Below the pieces are notes generated by a model that saw only the letters and a list, made by a program, of their open reading frames with translations, was not told where the DNA came from and searched no databases. A stretch of 64,000 nucleotides of DNA, taken from positions 12,522,505 to 12,586,504 of the forward strand of contig NC_045140.1 of NCBI RefSeq assembly GCF_008831285.2, written 5' to 3'. The DNA is from Nymphaea colorata. Lineage: Eukaryota; Streptophyta; Magnoliopsida; Nymphaeales; Nymphaeaceae. Shown piece after piece: positions 10,393-22,318 of this stretch. A program made the position numbers and the translations under genes. How positions within the stretch are numbered: the stretch's first letter is position 1; each line of letters begins with the position of its first letter.

Positions 10393-12908
10393 TGTAACGC
10401 TCGATGTCTTGCAGGCGAAACGGGTCGGGTCCAGATCCGGACCCGAACCCAAGCGCGTGAGGAGCCCGACGCGAGGGCCCTTCTCCCTCGCGTCTCCCTC
10501 TTCTTCCTCGTCGCCTTCTTTCTTCTTTTTCGCCCGTGTGAGACCAGGAGGAGGACGAGCGAGCAGTGGCGACGCTTGGGACGACGAAGGAAGGAACGGC
10601 GGCGGCGTCGGCGTTTGGGTAAGCCCTCAACCTCTCCCTAACTCTTCCTTCTTCTCCTCCTCCCTCTCTCACTGTCTCTGCCATCTCCCCTCTCAACCAC
10701 ACGGCCTCTCTGACCGTCTCCCTCTTTTCTCTTGCTCCTCGCTTGCACCTCCCTCTACGGTCTCTCTTACTCCCTCTGCCCGTTTTTTTTTTCTTTGTCA
10801 GCGCCATCTCTCCCTTCTGTCACGTGCTCTCACCTCACTGCCTTCTTTTCCCCTTTTGACCGAACCCTTTCTCCCTCTCGTTTTCAGCCTACCTAACATC
10901 TACCGTAGGTTTTTTTTTTTTATGGCAGACCCCTCCCTTGAGGCCCCTTCTCGATTGATTTTGATTATATTGTGGGTTTGGTCGATTTGCAGCTAGGGGA
11001 ACGTATTCTTCCCCTCATAACAGCAACTAGGTGGTGGAGTCTTGGCACGATTTTTGCCATTTGGGGATCGATTGAGCGCTTGGGGTGGCTGTTGGAGACG
11101 TTACAACAGTTCAGACTCATGTTTTGGGGTGAGCAAGATCTAATCAAGCCCAAATTATTGAATATTATCGATTAGAGCATGTATAATTACTGTTTGAGCA
11201 TGCTAGAAGGTAGAATTGATAGTTAGGGAAGCATGCAAGCGACCTTGCTTTTTGGGAAAAGTGTAGGATGATGGGAGAGAAGAGATGATTCGTGTTTGTT
11301 ATGATCTTTTATGCATAATAGGTTGTTTTCAATGCTATAGGGAAGCATGGTAGAGTTAGAGACGTTATAGAGAAGCGTAGGACCGCCTTTGGGGAATGCT
11401 TGGAACACCCTTGATGTTGTGTGTGGTATGTGTAGTAGGAAGAGGGTGCGCATGTTGGGAAGACACCTCAACTAACGGAAAGTTTATGAGAAATGCGTTA
11501 AGGATGGTTTGATCGAAGCATTGGGGTTTTGACGTTGGGTGGAAATGGCAAGAAGTTACGTTGTGGCCTATTAGAGGGCGTGTAGGTCGACACTACCCGT
11601 CGACAACCTCTTGAGGCGATGACACGTGCCTCAAGGATTTTGTTTGGTATTTGTTTGAATTGTTTAGGTATCTAGTAGGAGTCTTACCTTTTGTTTATGT
11701 CTGCAGGTGCTCTGGGCACGTCCCGTCGACCTTGAGTTCGAAGCTCGAGGAGTTTCGAAGAATTTGGTGAGCGCGCCACAGGTATGGCGACATTCCAAGC
11801 AAATCCATGCCTGGGCAAATGGGTGATTGTGTGTTCCTAGGATCCCCTATGTTAATTGATTGATTTCCTTGTGAATGAGTATACGTATGTTGCTTATATG
11901 ATATGAATGAGTTAGAAAGATTATTAGTCGCTTGTTTTGAAAAGGTTATGTAATTGCATGTGCATGCTAGAATTGATAACTGTTTAGGACAGATGAGGAG
12001 GGGTATCGAGTCGAGTGTCTCCTCGACCCCAATTGTGCATTAGAAAGCATCATAGAATGATAACTGCATAGGACACCCACGAGCCAACCACAGATCGAGA
12101 ATACTCTCTGTGGTTTGGCTAAGTTTTTTAAAAGATGTGATTGATGTGATTGATGAAATGATTGTTATGAATGTGTATGTTGTTGCATATCCATTGCCAT
12201 GGGCAATGATGCAATTGGATGATTTGGAGGGTAGTTGTACCCGTATGGTATGACGGCTAGCAATGACTGTTGCTGTATGTATAGACCTCAAGTGGAGGTA
12301 ATCGGAGGTGTGGGTGCACTCGTGAAGTGTACTAACCTCATGTGCTAGCCAGTCGTCTTGTGAATGTGTAACTATAATGATAAGAATGAATAACTAAGAG
12401 ATGAGAGGCCAGTGGGATGTGGCTACGTGTGTGGGAGACGTCCCCTTTGTTTACCACTGGTCTCGCCTGTTCGGAGCGCAGGCGGTGCAAGGCCCCAGGG
12501 TACTGTTGTGTATTGTGCTTGGAGCGTGGGCTCCCGCCTCCCCAACCTGGTTGTCCTAGGGAAGGCTGAGTATCTCTCCTTGGACTTCACACATCCATGG
12601 ATGAGCGGATGGATTCACTCACGTCCTATTGGGGAGGTTTTGGGATGTGTCTTTTGTAGTGCCGACGCGTCTTATTTTGGTTTTATTGATGTCTTGTTTT
12701 TGTTAGGCATCAATTATATAGTTTGGGGCATTTTTGTTATACATCAATGTGATTTTGTATGAATTGAAATGATTATATAAATGAAAGTTCGCCCCATTGT
12801 TTTGAATGGCATGGCTCCTTCACATTTGAATTGTAGAGTAGTCGCACCATGATGCTTTATGTTTAGAAAAAAAAAAATGTTTGAGTGTCAAAAGGTCGGG
12901 GTGTGACA
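10393..12908 (+). repeat. 5' LTR of nested Ty3 element
   Basis: It begins TGTAACGCTCG and ends GGTGTGACA (TG...CA). The first 230 bp are GC- and CT-rich. It matches the 3' LTR closely from the CAACCTCT block at 10628 to the end. Compared with the 3' LTR it lacks about 408 bp at 12601-12606. The LTR is normally the promoter and polyadenylation region; I cannot place a transcription start with confidence. Confidence 0.9.
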
Positions 12909-12912
12909 GTTT

Positions 12913-12925
12913 TGGTATCAGAGCC
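12913..12925 (+). promoter_or_regulatory. Primer binding site (initiator tRNA-Met)
   Basis: TGGTATCAGAGCC lies four bases after the LTR end. This is the standard plant primer site complementary to the 3' end of initiator tRNA-Met. Confidence 0.92.
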
Positions 12926-13127
12926 CAGGTTCAAACTCCAATAGGGATATGAGTTAAAGCCTATCTGTGAAGCCGTGTTGCCCAGGTACGCATTGTTTGT
13001 TATTGTAATTTTGATTTTTCAAGTATGAGTACCTAATGTAATCAATGTTTTGAACTTTGTGCTAAGGCACGTTGTGAATTGATTTGTGAGTTTGGTCTTA
13101 AACGTGATTTGAGAATAAAGTTCTTGT

Positions 13128-13900
13128 TTGTACAGATGGAATATCAACGTAGTGGTAAGAAGCGTGTTGAACCGTCTACAGAGGCACAAAGGGAGCCAAG
13201 TCCGGCTCATTCTGACGCGCGTACCCCACATGATGAAAATACTTCAGGGTAACAGAATGCCCAGGAGTGTGGGTGCCCAAACCCCACCGAGGCAGACTCC
13301 ACCTGTGGATCAGCAGGCTATACTGCTGACGACGTTGCAGATGCTAACCTCGCTAGTACAGTCGATGGTCAGTAATCAGAGGAGTAATGCATCTCCTTTA
13401 GGAGACACCAGTGCCCTACTTTGGGAGAAGGCAACGGCGGTGTCGTACCAACAGTTTATGGCGATGCAGCCGCCTATCAGGAGGGGGTAGTCATGACAAG
13501 GCAAAAGAATGGATTGAGGAAGTGGAACACATTTTTGGGCTTCTGAAGGTGCCAGAAGAAGATAAAGTGAATTATGGCTCATATCTGTTGAAGGGTGATG
13601 CCAAGAATTGGTGGTAATCGACTAGTGAGATCCGGTTTGCGGGCCAACTGTCAATCTCTTAGAAGCAGTTTGGAGATTCCTTCTTCAACACTTACTTTCC
13701 AGTGCAGGGACAAGAAAATGCAAGAGTTTCTCGATTTGCAGCAGAATCAAATGAACTTGGAGGAATATATTGTGAGATATCGGCACTTGGAGGTGTATTG
13801 CCCGCACCCTATACTACAGATGAGGCCAGAGCAGGCAAGTTCGTGCGTGGGTTGCGGGACGGACTGCAAAGCAAAGTTTTGACAAGTAGACCTCGTGACT
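13128..13900 (+). pseudogene. Ty3 gag, N-terminal part, frameshifted
   Basis: Gag forms the virus-like particle of the element. The reading frame changes several times. A Gln/Pro-rich start including QTPPRQTPPVDQQ occurs near 13270-13310; the core KEWIEEVEHIFGLLKVPEED, then GDAKNWW, lies at about 13500-13615 and hits a stop at 13615; [20 protein letters not shown] occurs at about 13712-13770 in another frame. From about 13810 the pattern continues in the frame that carries the zinc knuckle and Pol. An ATG at 13137 soon after the primer site is a plausible original start, but its frame ends within about 45 codons. At least three frame changes make this non-functional. Confidence 0.85.
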
Positions 13901-16393
13901 TAGACGAGGCGGTCACCATGGCTAGATGCATAGAAGAAGATTGGGCTAGGACTCAGAGGGACCATCAGAAGAAAACTACTCAGCACACTCAGGGTGGGCG
14001 TATGCTAGTCAAGCACCAACATGCCGCAGGCAGGGTAAGGCCTTATGAAAGGCATGATGACAGAACATTCTGGCGAAACAGGCCAAGCTGTAGTGAGACC
14101 ACTCAGGGGTCAGTGGCCTCTCCGACCTCACCAAAGTGCCCCACTTGTTCTCGTGTACACCCTGGGAAGCCGTGTTATCGAGTGACCGGGGCTTGTTTAC
14201 ACTGTGGGGGAATGGGACATTTCATCAAGGATTGCCCGTTGAAGAAACAAAGAGAATTGAAGAAGCCTGAGGCCGGTTCTTCTAGCGCGCGACAGACAAC
14301 TGGACGTGTCTATGCTACTACCGTGGAGGAGCTTCAGGCACACGACCTCGTCGAAGGTACTTTACTTGTTGGTTCTCATATTGCTAGAGTGTTATTTGAT
14401 GCAGGGGCGACCCATTCGTTTATTTCTAGTCGATTTGCTACTTCTCTAGAAGTGTCGGCTAGAAAGATGCCATATGTTTTAAAAGTTGTTAGTCCTATGC
14501 ATGCTCAAGAGTTGTGTCGTGAGTATCTACCTGATGTGGACGTGGAGATCCATCAACATCACTTACCTGCACAGTTGGTGATTATAGGTCTCTGTGAGTT
14601 TGATGTGATTTTGGGTATGGATTGGTTATATGAGCACTATGCCAATATAGATTGCAGGAAGAAGCAGATACAGATGTTGACTAACGAGATGCGACCTGTG
14701 GAGTTCCATGCTCATAAGGCCAGTCGAACTGATAAGATAATGGTCTCTGTAGTGAAGGCTAAACGTTTGATAAAAAATGGAAGTGTTGCTTTCTTGGTCA
14801 ACGTGTTGACCCATGAGGCTGAACCGGTGAGGTTGGAGGAGGTTGCCGTTGTGAGTGAGTATCCCGATGTGTTTCCCGAGGAACTATCAAGTTTGCCCCC
14901 AACTCGAGACGTGGAGTTCAAGATAGAGTTGTTGCCTGGGACAACTCCCATTTCTAAGGCACCCTATCGTATGACACCAGTAGAGTTAGAAGAGTTGAAG
15001 AAGCAACTGCAGGAGCTCTTAGACAAGGGCTTCATCCGACCTAGTGTGTCACCATGGGGAGCACCAGTGTTGTTTGTTAAAAAGAAAGATGGGACAATGC
15101 GGTTGTGTATAGATTATCGCATGTTGAATCAAGTCACCATCAAGAATAAGTATCCGCTTCCAAGAATCGAAGACTTGTTTGATCAGCTTAAGAATGCAAA
15201 GGTTTTCTCCAAGATCGATCTGAGGACAGGGTACCATCAACTCTTGATACGGGAGGAAGATGTTTCTAAGACTGCTTTTCGAACTAGATGTGGGCATTAT
15301 GAATTCAGGGTCATGCCTTTTGGGTTGACCAATGCTCCCGCAGCGTTCATGGACCTCATGAATCGGGTTTTCCAAGAGTTCTTGGATCAATTTGTTATTG
15401 TTTTTGTTGATGATATCTTGGTGTACTCAGAAAGTGAGGCAGAGCATAGAGACCACTTGAGAAGAGTGTTGGGTCTTTTGCGCAAGCATAAGCTATATGC
15501 CAAATATTCAAAATGTGAATTTTGGTTAGAGAAGGTAAACTTCCTGGGTCATGTGATCTCGAAGAATGGAGTATCGTCGATCCGGCTAAGGTGTCAGCTG
15601 TACAGGAATGGAAGATGCCATGCAATGTAATTGAAGTTAGAAGCTTTTTGGGATTGGCAGGATATTATCGCAGATTCATACAAGACTTTTCGAAGATAGC
15701 TACACCAATGACGAAGCTATTGAGAAAAGAAGTGAAGTTTGTTTGGAATGAAGAGTGTGAGAAGAGCTTTCAAACTCTAAAGGACAAGCTTACTACTGCC
15801 CCTATTCTAACGCTTCCATCAGGTCATTCCGGTTTTGTGGTGTACACAGATGCTTCGGGGATCGGATATGGGTGTGTGTTGATGCAACATGGTCGTGTAG
15901 TGGCTTATGCATCAAGGCAGTTGAAGGCTCATGAGAAACACTATCCCACTCATGATTTGGAATTGGGAGCAGTTGTGTTCGCATTTAAGATGTGGAGACA
16001 CTATCTCTATGGTGCAACATTCGAGGTGTTTACAGGTCATAAGTCCTTGAAGTATATATTCTCTCAAAAGGATATAAACTGGAGGCAAAGAAGATGGATT
16101 GAGTACCTGAAGGATTATGATTTCACCATATCATATCATCCACGCAAGGCGAATGTGGTGGCTGATGCTTTGGGCAAACAGGCTAACGCAACAATGTGCA
16201 GTATGTTGACTCGTTCTTGGACATTATTGCAAGATGTGATAGCTTGGCAGCCTTACCTCTACGATGAGAACAAGGCAACGATGACGGCCTTGATACAACA
16301 TCCTTTGATGGAAGAACTTGTAATGAAGCAAAAGGAAGATCCAGAGTTTGCTAAGAACATGGAAGAAAGTAAGAAAACAGATTCTCTTTGGCA
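13810..16393 (+). pseudogene. Ty3 Gag C terminus and Pol (protease, RT, RNase H), broken
   Basis: The main open frame runs to 15630. It contains a zinc knuckle [15 protein letters not shown] at about 14190 (CX2CX4HX4C), a protease with [12 protein letters not shown] at about 14395 (DAG in place of the common DSG), and reverse transcriptase with [15 protein letters not shown] and the FVDD catalytic motif at about 15404. Near 15573 the frame shifts. RNase H continues in the new frame with [15 protein letters not shown] at about 15836 and [14 protein letters not shown] at about 16022, where family members normally have TDHKS, so a conserved Asp is changed to Gly. Sequence after RNase H ends at the deletion junction near 16394 and then reads into LTR DNA. 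Integrase is absent, so the copy cannot move by itself. Confidence 0.92.
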
Positions 16394-19079
16394 TCAACCT
16401 CTTCCTTCTTCCTTCTTCTTCTCCTCCCTCTCTCACTGTCTCTACCGTCTCCCCTCTCAACCACACGGCCTCTCTGACCGTCTCCCTCTTTTCTCTCGTG
16501 CTCCTTGCTTGCACCTCCCTCTACGGTCTCTCTTACTCCCTCTGCCCGTTTTTTTTTCTTTGTCAGCGCCATCTCTCCCTTCTCTCACGTGCTCTCACCT
16601 CATTGCCTTCTTTTCCCCTTTTGACTGAACCCTTTCTCCCTCCCGTTTTCAGCCAACCTAACATCTACCATAGGTTTTTTTTTATGGCAGACCCCTCCCT
16701 TGAGGCCCCTTCTCGCTGATTTTGATTATATTGTGGGTTTGGTCGATTTGCAGCTAGGGGAACGTATTCTTCCCCTCATAACAGCAACTAGGTGGTGGAG
16801 TCTTGGCACAATTTTTGCCATTTGGGGATCGATTGAGCGCTTGGGGTGGCTGTCGGAGACGTTACAACAGTTCGGACTCTTGTTTTGGGGTGAGCAAGAT
16901 CTAATCAAGCCCAAATTATTGAATATTATCGATTAGAGCATGTATAATTACTGTTTGAGCATGCTAGAAGGTAGAATTGATAGTTAGGGAAGCATGCAAG
17001 CGACCTTGCTTTTTGGGAAAAGTGTAGGATGATGGGAGAGAAGAGATGATTCGTGTTTGTTATGATCTTTTATGCATAATAGGTTGTTTTCGATGCTATA
17101 GGGAAGCATGGTAGAGTTAGAGACGTTATGGAGAAGCGTAGGACCACCTTTGGGGAATGCTTGGAACACCCTTGATGTCGTGGGTGGTATGTGTAGTAGG
17201 AAGAGGTGCGCATGTTGGGAAGACACCTCAACTAACGGAAAGTTTATGAGAAATGCGTTAAGGATGGTTTGATCGAAGCATTGGGGTTTTGACGTTGGGT
17301 GGAAACGGCAATAAGTTACGTAGTGGCCTATTAGAGGGCGTGTAGGTCGACACTACCCGTTGACACCCTCTTGAGGCGATGACACGTGCCTCAAGGATTT
17401 TGTTTGGTATTTGTTTGAATTGTTTAGGTATCTAGTAGGAGTCTTACCTTTTGTTTATGTCTGCAGTTGCTCCGGGCACGTCCCGTCGACCTTGAGTTCG
17501 AAGCTCGAGGAGTTTTGAAGAATTTGGTGAGCGGGCCACAGGTATGGCGACATTTCAGGAAAATCCATGCTTGGGCAAAGGGGTGATTCTGTGTTCCTAG
17601 GATCAGGGGATCCTCGGATTGTGATGTTAATTGATTGATTTCCTTGTGAATGAGTATACGTATGTTGATTATATGATATGAATGGAATTGAAAGATTATT
17701 AGTCGCTTGTTTTGAAAAGGTTACGTAATTGCATGTGCATGCTAGAATTGATGACTGTTTAGGACAGATGAGGTGGGGTATCGAGTCGAGTGTCTCCTCG
17801 ACCCCAATTGTGCATTAGAAAGCATCATAGAATGATAACTGCATAGGACAACCACGAGCCAACCACATATTGAGACTACTCTATGTGGTTTGGCTAAGTT
17901 TTTCAAAAGATGTGATTGATGAAATGATTGTTATGAATGTGTATGTTGTTGCATATCCATTGCCATGGGCAATGATGCAATTGGATGATTTGGAAGGTAG
18001 TTGTACCCGTATGTTATGACGGCTAGCAATGACTGTTACTGTATGTATAGACCTCAAGTGGAGGTAATCGGAGGTGTGGGTGCACTCGTGAAGTGTACTA
18101 ACCTCATGTGCTAGCCAGTCGTCTTGTGAATGTGTAACTATAATGATAAGAATGAATAACTAAGAGATGAGAGTTCAGTGGGATGTGGCTACGTGTGTGG
18201 GAGACGTCCCCTTTGTTTACCACTGGTCTCGCCTGTTCGGAGCGCAGGCGGTGCAAGGCCCCAGGGTACTGTTGTGTGTTGTGCTTGGAGCATTGGCTCC
18301 CGCCTTCCCAACCTGGGTGTCCTAGGAAAGGTTGAGTATCTCTCCTTGGACTTCACACATCCATGGATGAGTGCTGTACCGCTGCAGCGGATGAAATGGA
18401 TCCATACTGTTATGGGCCACCACGGGGGTTGTCTCTCGGCTGTAGGCCGCCCATGGTGTGCACGTGCCTGTGTTGCACCCACATGAACTGTTAATTCACT
18501 AAAGTTAATGAAAATGTAATGTAGATGATTGTATATGTCACTGTTGTGCATGTGATGGATATGAAAGCATGTGATTGAATTGTGTATTGTTTCCATTGAG
18601 TGGCTTGTACGTGTCGTGCTCTGACGCGACATGATGATGAATGATTTTGAGAATTGTTTTTTGATTTGAGCCCTAACTGAGAGGGTTTGGTATTTTCCTG
18701 GCTTGTTCCCATACTGCGAAGGCTAAGCCTTCAGTTGTTTCTTTTTCAGGTTTTGGCAGATCCGGGGCAGCAGGTTGAGCAGATGGCTTCACTCACGTCC
18801 TACTGGGGAGGTTTTGGGATGTGTCTTTTGTAGTGCCGACGCGTCTTATTTTGGTTTTATTGATGTCTTGTTTTTGTTAGGCATCAATTATATAGTTTGG
18901 GGCATTTTTGTTATACATCGATGTGATTTTGTATGAATTGAAATGATTATATAAATAAAAGTTCGTCCCATTGTTTTGAATAGCATGGCTCCTTCACATT
19001 TGAATTATAGAGTAGTGGCACCTCGATGCTTATGTTTAGAAAAAAAAATGTTTGAGTGTCAAAAGGTCGGGGTGTGACA
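16394..19079 (+). repeat. 3' LTR of nested Ty3 element, 5'-truncated
   Basis: It starts within the CAACCTCT block, so it lacks the first 235 bp of the LTR, and ends GGTGTGACA followed by the TSD. It is highly similar to the 5' LTR, with scattered substitutions and small indels, and holds about 408 bp (18372-18779) that the 5' LTR lacks. Open stretches inside are LTR sequence, not genes. Confidence 0.9.
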
Positions 19080-19084
19080 ACTGC
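19080..19084. repeat. 5-bp target site duplication, right (ACTGC)
   Basis: Matches 10388-10392 exactly. Confidence 0.9.
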
Positions 19085-19107
19085 GGTAGTCAGATGTATT
19101 TAGGGGT

Positions 19108-19122
19108 GGCTCTGATATCACC
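19108..19122 (-). promoter_or_regulatory. Primer binding site of minus-strand LTR element
   Basis: The minus strand reads TGGTGATATCAGAGCC, a variant of TGGTATCAGAGCC with two extra bases. It lies two or three bases after an LTR end reading GGTCACAGCA. The same arrangement occurs at 24900-24912 next to the related LTR copy. Confidence 0.75.
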
Positions 19123-19124
19123 AG

Positions 19125-22100
19125 TGCTGTGACCCACCTGGCCGAGGTGCTGCCGAGTGGATACTACCGCCCTGGATCACATTCCGAAGATGGCTACCAG
19201 AATCCTATTACCATTCTTACAAGGGAAGTTAATTCCCTGTTACAGAGCAACGCCCGGCCAAACAGGACCCTAGCCTTATAACGTCACCTAATGTTATAGA
19301 TTTCTCCCTCGCCCAACCTCGCACAACAATAATAGTTCATTACAACATAGGATGAGATTTACAGCAGGAAAAGGAGTGGATTGGCTTACGGGGCTCGGAT
19401 CATCCAGCGGGGTTGATCTACCAATGTAGATGATCGTGCAAACCTCACAGATCCCCCTCTGCTTCCTGTTGTGACTATTACAACCATAGAAGAGTGTCGA
19501 CTTCCGAGGGCTGGATCTTCCATAGAACTCGGATATGGTTGCGCCTTGACTTGTTGGATTCGTGGAGGCATCAAGTACGACGAGGAACCAGTGAGAGAGT
19601 GAAGCCGAGGCTGGGGTGAGCGGCAACAATCATGGAATAGGGACTGTTCCGTGTCTGTCGCAAGTTCTGCGTCAGGGTCCTGTAGAAGGACAGGGACAAC
19701 CTCGCCACTCTACAGATTCACGCTCGTGGCTCTGATTGGCTTGCTCTATGGCTTGTTGGAATTGCACAGATACTCTTGTGATTACCCAATGTCGGGATCC
19801 GAAGATATGGCCTGTTGAGCAGGGCTGTATTCTGTTGTTGCGGGAACAATAGTCTTAGAAACATGCGGTCGTAAAACTTGTTGTTCTGACCGATTCCGAC
19901 CACTTCTCCGATCGAGCTCTGGTGCGATGGAAGCACAACTCCCAAACTATGCTACACGTCTGATTTTACGATGAGAGGACGTTGGTGGAGACAACGCCAA
20001 ATTTTTGAAATTAACTATCGGAAGTCTGGTCCCTTGCCTATCTCGAGGAGCTTCAGTGTTCTGCTGAATGATTGGGTTAGTTTCACCTCTATAGATTTTG
20101 GATTTCTGCTCGGATTTCCTTGTGCTATGGTTCGTTGGAACAGTGAGGAAGTAAGGAAGATGATGAACCCACTCTTTCAAATTTCCGACACCGAATCCGA
20201 AGTTATGGCCTTATGAACAGAGATACGTTCTGCCACAACAGGGGATCGGAAAAGCTTCAATTCCGGCCAGCTTCGACATTGGTTCCGGTCGAGCACCGGT
20301 GCGTTGGAAGTGGGACTCCCAGGCAATGCTGCACTTCGATTTCTCGAAAAAAGGTGGTCTATGGAATTAACGCTGATCTTTCAAAGTTGGAAGAAATAAT
20401 TGTCGGCCTGTTCCACGCGCAGGATTGAGCTGCATCCAAGGCTGCCAACAGGCAAGCGGAAATCGTCGGATTCTGGCCAACTCTGATGTCAGATCAGGTC
20501 GAGCATCAGTGCATTGGAAAGAGGACTCCAAGGCGATGCTTCTTGTGCAATCTCGAGGTGAGGGAATGATTGAGGAGATAACTCTGAATTTTTGAATGTG
20601 TGAGATGATGGTTGGTCGGCCTGCTTTTTACGTTGAAGTAGAAATCACAGCTAGGGGAGGCGACCGGGATTGTAGATATTCTGGCTGGCTCCGGTGATAG
20701 TTCTGGTCGAGCTTGGGCTTGTTGGAACCGTAGCACACAGAGGATTAGGCCAAAGCACTGGGAGAACGAAAGACCCCTGGAGCTATCACTGACGAGCCCG
20801 CCAAACAATGCTTCCTGCTGTTGAAGAGGCCTATCACTGTGAGGGGTCGACAGGGTGGAGTCCTCGTTGCGTCGGGCGGTGATTAACACTGCTGGCAGGC
20901 TCTTAGATCCACAGAGAAACCTACTAGGAGGGGCGTGAAGTGGTCGGAGATGGGAAGAATCACCGAAAATGCAGCTCCATTCTTTTGCTATTATGCGGTT
21001 TACTGTATGCCGCTGGAACAGCAGGTCGAGGTGGTGTTTATCACCACCGGCAAACTCGTTGTGCCACCGCTAAGCTTACCCAAAGGAATGCAAGGGTGTT
21101 CGGAGCTGCTGGGGTCGCAGGGAACATGCATGCTGCTAGAAATCATAGAAACTATTGTTGTCGAATTACACGAACGATGTACCACAACGAACGGGAAACA
21201 CGTCGGAATTTTAATGCATTTGGGGGAAGAAGAAAAACTAACACTTCATTGAGCTAAAGATCGAGATCGCCGGCGATCCCTTCTGTTGTCACAGAAATCC
21301 GAAAAAATACAAGATGATCAAATGTTGCCTGAAAACTCAGCGAGAAGAGGGTTTTGTAGAGGAGAGGACTGCTTGCATTCTGCCAACCAAAAAAGCTACC
21401 GTCCGACCGAATGTTGTCGCCTAGCAGCAAGTTGTGCATGCCCTCACTTTGGGAACCCACACTGCTGCACACTGGAACCGTGCTGTCGCTTGGAGCAGGT
21501 CGCTGGAGGTTGGAAGCTACCATACGTCATCCTCCTCCTTGCGCTGGAAGTTGAATGGTTGAACCGATTCGGTCGACCGTTTAATCACTTGATTCGGCAT
21601 CTCATCCTGGGTTACATACAAAAATCGGGTGATACAGATTATAAGTCGGGTCCAGGACTATGCCTGACCCATTACATCGATCCAGCTCAAAAATTGAAGT
21701 GCAGTCTGAGCTTTGGATTTTTAGACTACCCAAACCCGGCCCGAGGTACATGTTCCAGACCCGTGTCTATGAGGCTTGTGTTGCCCAGTGTCCCACTACT
21801 GTGTCCCTAGCTCCATGCGTGTCCCGCCATACACAAGGACGTGTCCTGCTTGGAGACATGTTGGCTGTGTCACACAACTGTGTCCTCATGTTTTGGTTGT
21901 GTCCTGCATCACAAGAGGAATGTGTCTCACCAGAACTCATGCTGATCGAGCTTCACTAAACCTGTTAACCGAACAAGGTTGAGTTCACCTTGGTTGCACT
22001 TGGTCGAGTGCTAGGTCGACTTTGGCTATCGTTGGTCGAAGTTGCAGGTCGCTCAAGGCCTGTGGCTTGCCCATAGCTGGATTCTTGCATCAAACTAACG

Positions 22101-22278
22101 CCCGGCCTGATGCCGCCCATTGTTAACCTCCCTAGCAACCGAGAGGCCCTTTGGGAAATGAAGCAAGTGGCTGCCCTTGCCTCGCCAGGCAGTGATGAGT
22201 CCCGCAGCCATGCCTCCGTCCGCCCGCACTGTCATCGCTGCCGGGCCATCATGGCCAGCCGACGGTAGGGTCGAATCA
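19125..22278 (-). repeat. Long LTR (about 3.15 kb) of minus-strand element, shared by two internal regions
   Basis: On the minus strand it runs from TGATTCGACC (22278) to GGTCACAGCA (19125). Its 5' side is preceded by a polypurine tract (22281-22292) and its 3' side is followed by a primer site (19108-19122). A single LTR therefore has 3'-LTR context on one side and 5'-LTR context on the other. The 19125-20745 part matches the second copy at 24914-26150; the 5' part matches the inverted fragment at 7301-8310. It contains four diverged internal modules around the motif GGTCGAGC. It shows no coding domain. Confidence 0.72.
19800..20730 (-). repeat. Four diverged modules inside the LTR
   Basis: Blocks of roughly 180-370 bp recur. 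Each contains TCCG(A/G)TCGAGC or TCAGGTCGAGC, followed by a GGTGCGTTGGAA-like block and usually GGACTCCCAGGC(A/G)ATGCT. The motif centres near 19915, 20290, 20497 and 20706. Matching modules recur in the other LTR copy near 25700, 25905 and 26112. The modules differ by many substitutions, so the amplification is older than the insertion of either copy. Confidence 0.65.
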
Positions 22279-22280
22279 AA

Positions 22281-22292
22281 TCCACCCCTCTT
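22281..22292 (-). promoter_or_regulatory. Polypurine tract before the LTR
   Basis: The minus strand reads AAGAGGGGTGGA just before the LTR start TGATTCGACC. Upstream on the minus strand is GAGGGCAGGCTCCATTTTAAG, similar to the GAGGAC-type motif that often precedes the tract in plant Ty3 elements. Confidence 0.65.
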
Positions 22293-22298
22293 AAAATG

Positions 22299-22318
22299 GA
22301 GCCTGCCCTCAGGCTCCT
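22299..22318. other. Perfect 8-bp stem hairpin near the polypurine tract
   Basis: GGAGCCTG, loop CCCT, CAGGCTCC. It lies 7 bp from the tract, within the conserved GAGG..AGGCTCC segment. Confidence 0.6.

Larger units (their letters stand above)
10393..19079 (+). mobile_element. Ty3-type LTR retrotransposon, nested, integrase deleted
   Basis: Complete outer boundaries are visible: TSD ACTGC, 5' LTR 10393-12908, primer site 12913-12925, gag-pol remains 13128-16393, 3' LTR about 16394-19079, TSD ACTGC. Domain order is Gag, zinc knuckle, protease, reverse transcriptase, RNase H. Integrase, any chromodomain, the polypurine tract and the first 235 bp of the 3' LTR are missing, removed by one deletion. 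The LTR is long (about 2.5-2.9 kb). Long LTRs with a tRNA-Met primer site and this Gag-Pol order fit Tekay/Del-like chromoviruses, but without integrase the clade is an inference. The element sits in the internal region of an opposite-strand LTR element. Confidence 0.93.

Noticed and set aside
10409-10996. 195-codon plus-strand open frame, Ser/Pro/Phe-rich
   Set aside because: Lies within the CT-rich start of the Ty3 5' LTR and has a matching decayed copy in the 3' LTR; composition explains it.
16348-16719. Open frame running from pol into the 3' LTR
   Set aside because: Chance continuation across the deletion junction into CT-rich LTR sequence.
18189-18632. Minus-strand 147-codon open frame
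   Set aside because: Within the 3' LTR of the Ty3 element; no domain and no matching frame in the 5' LTR.
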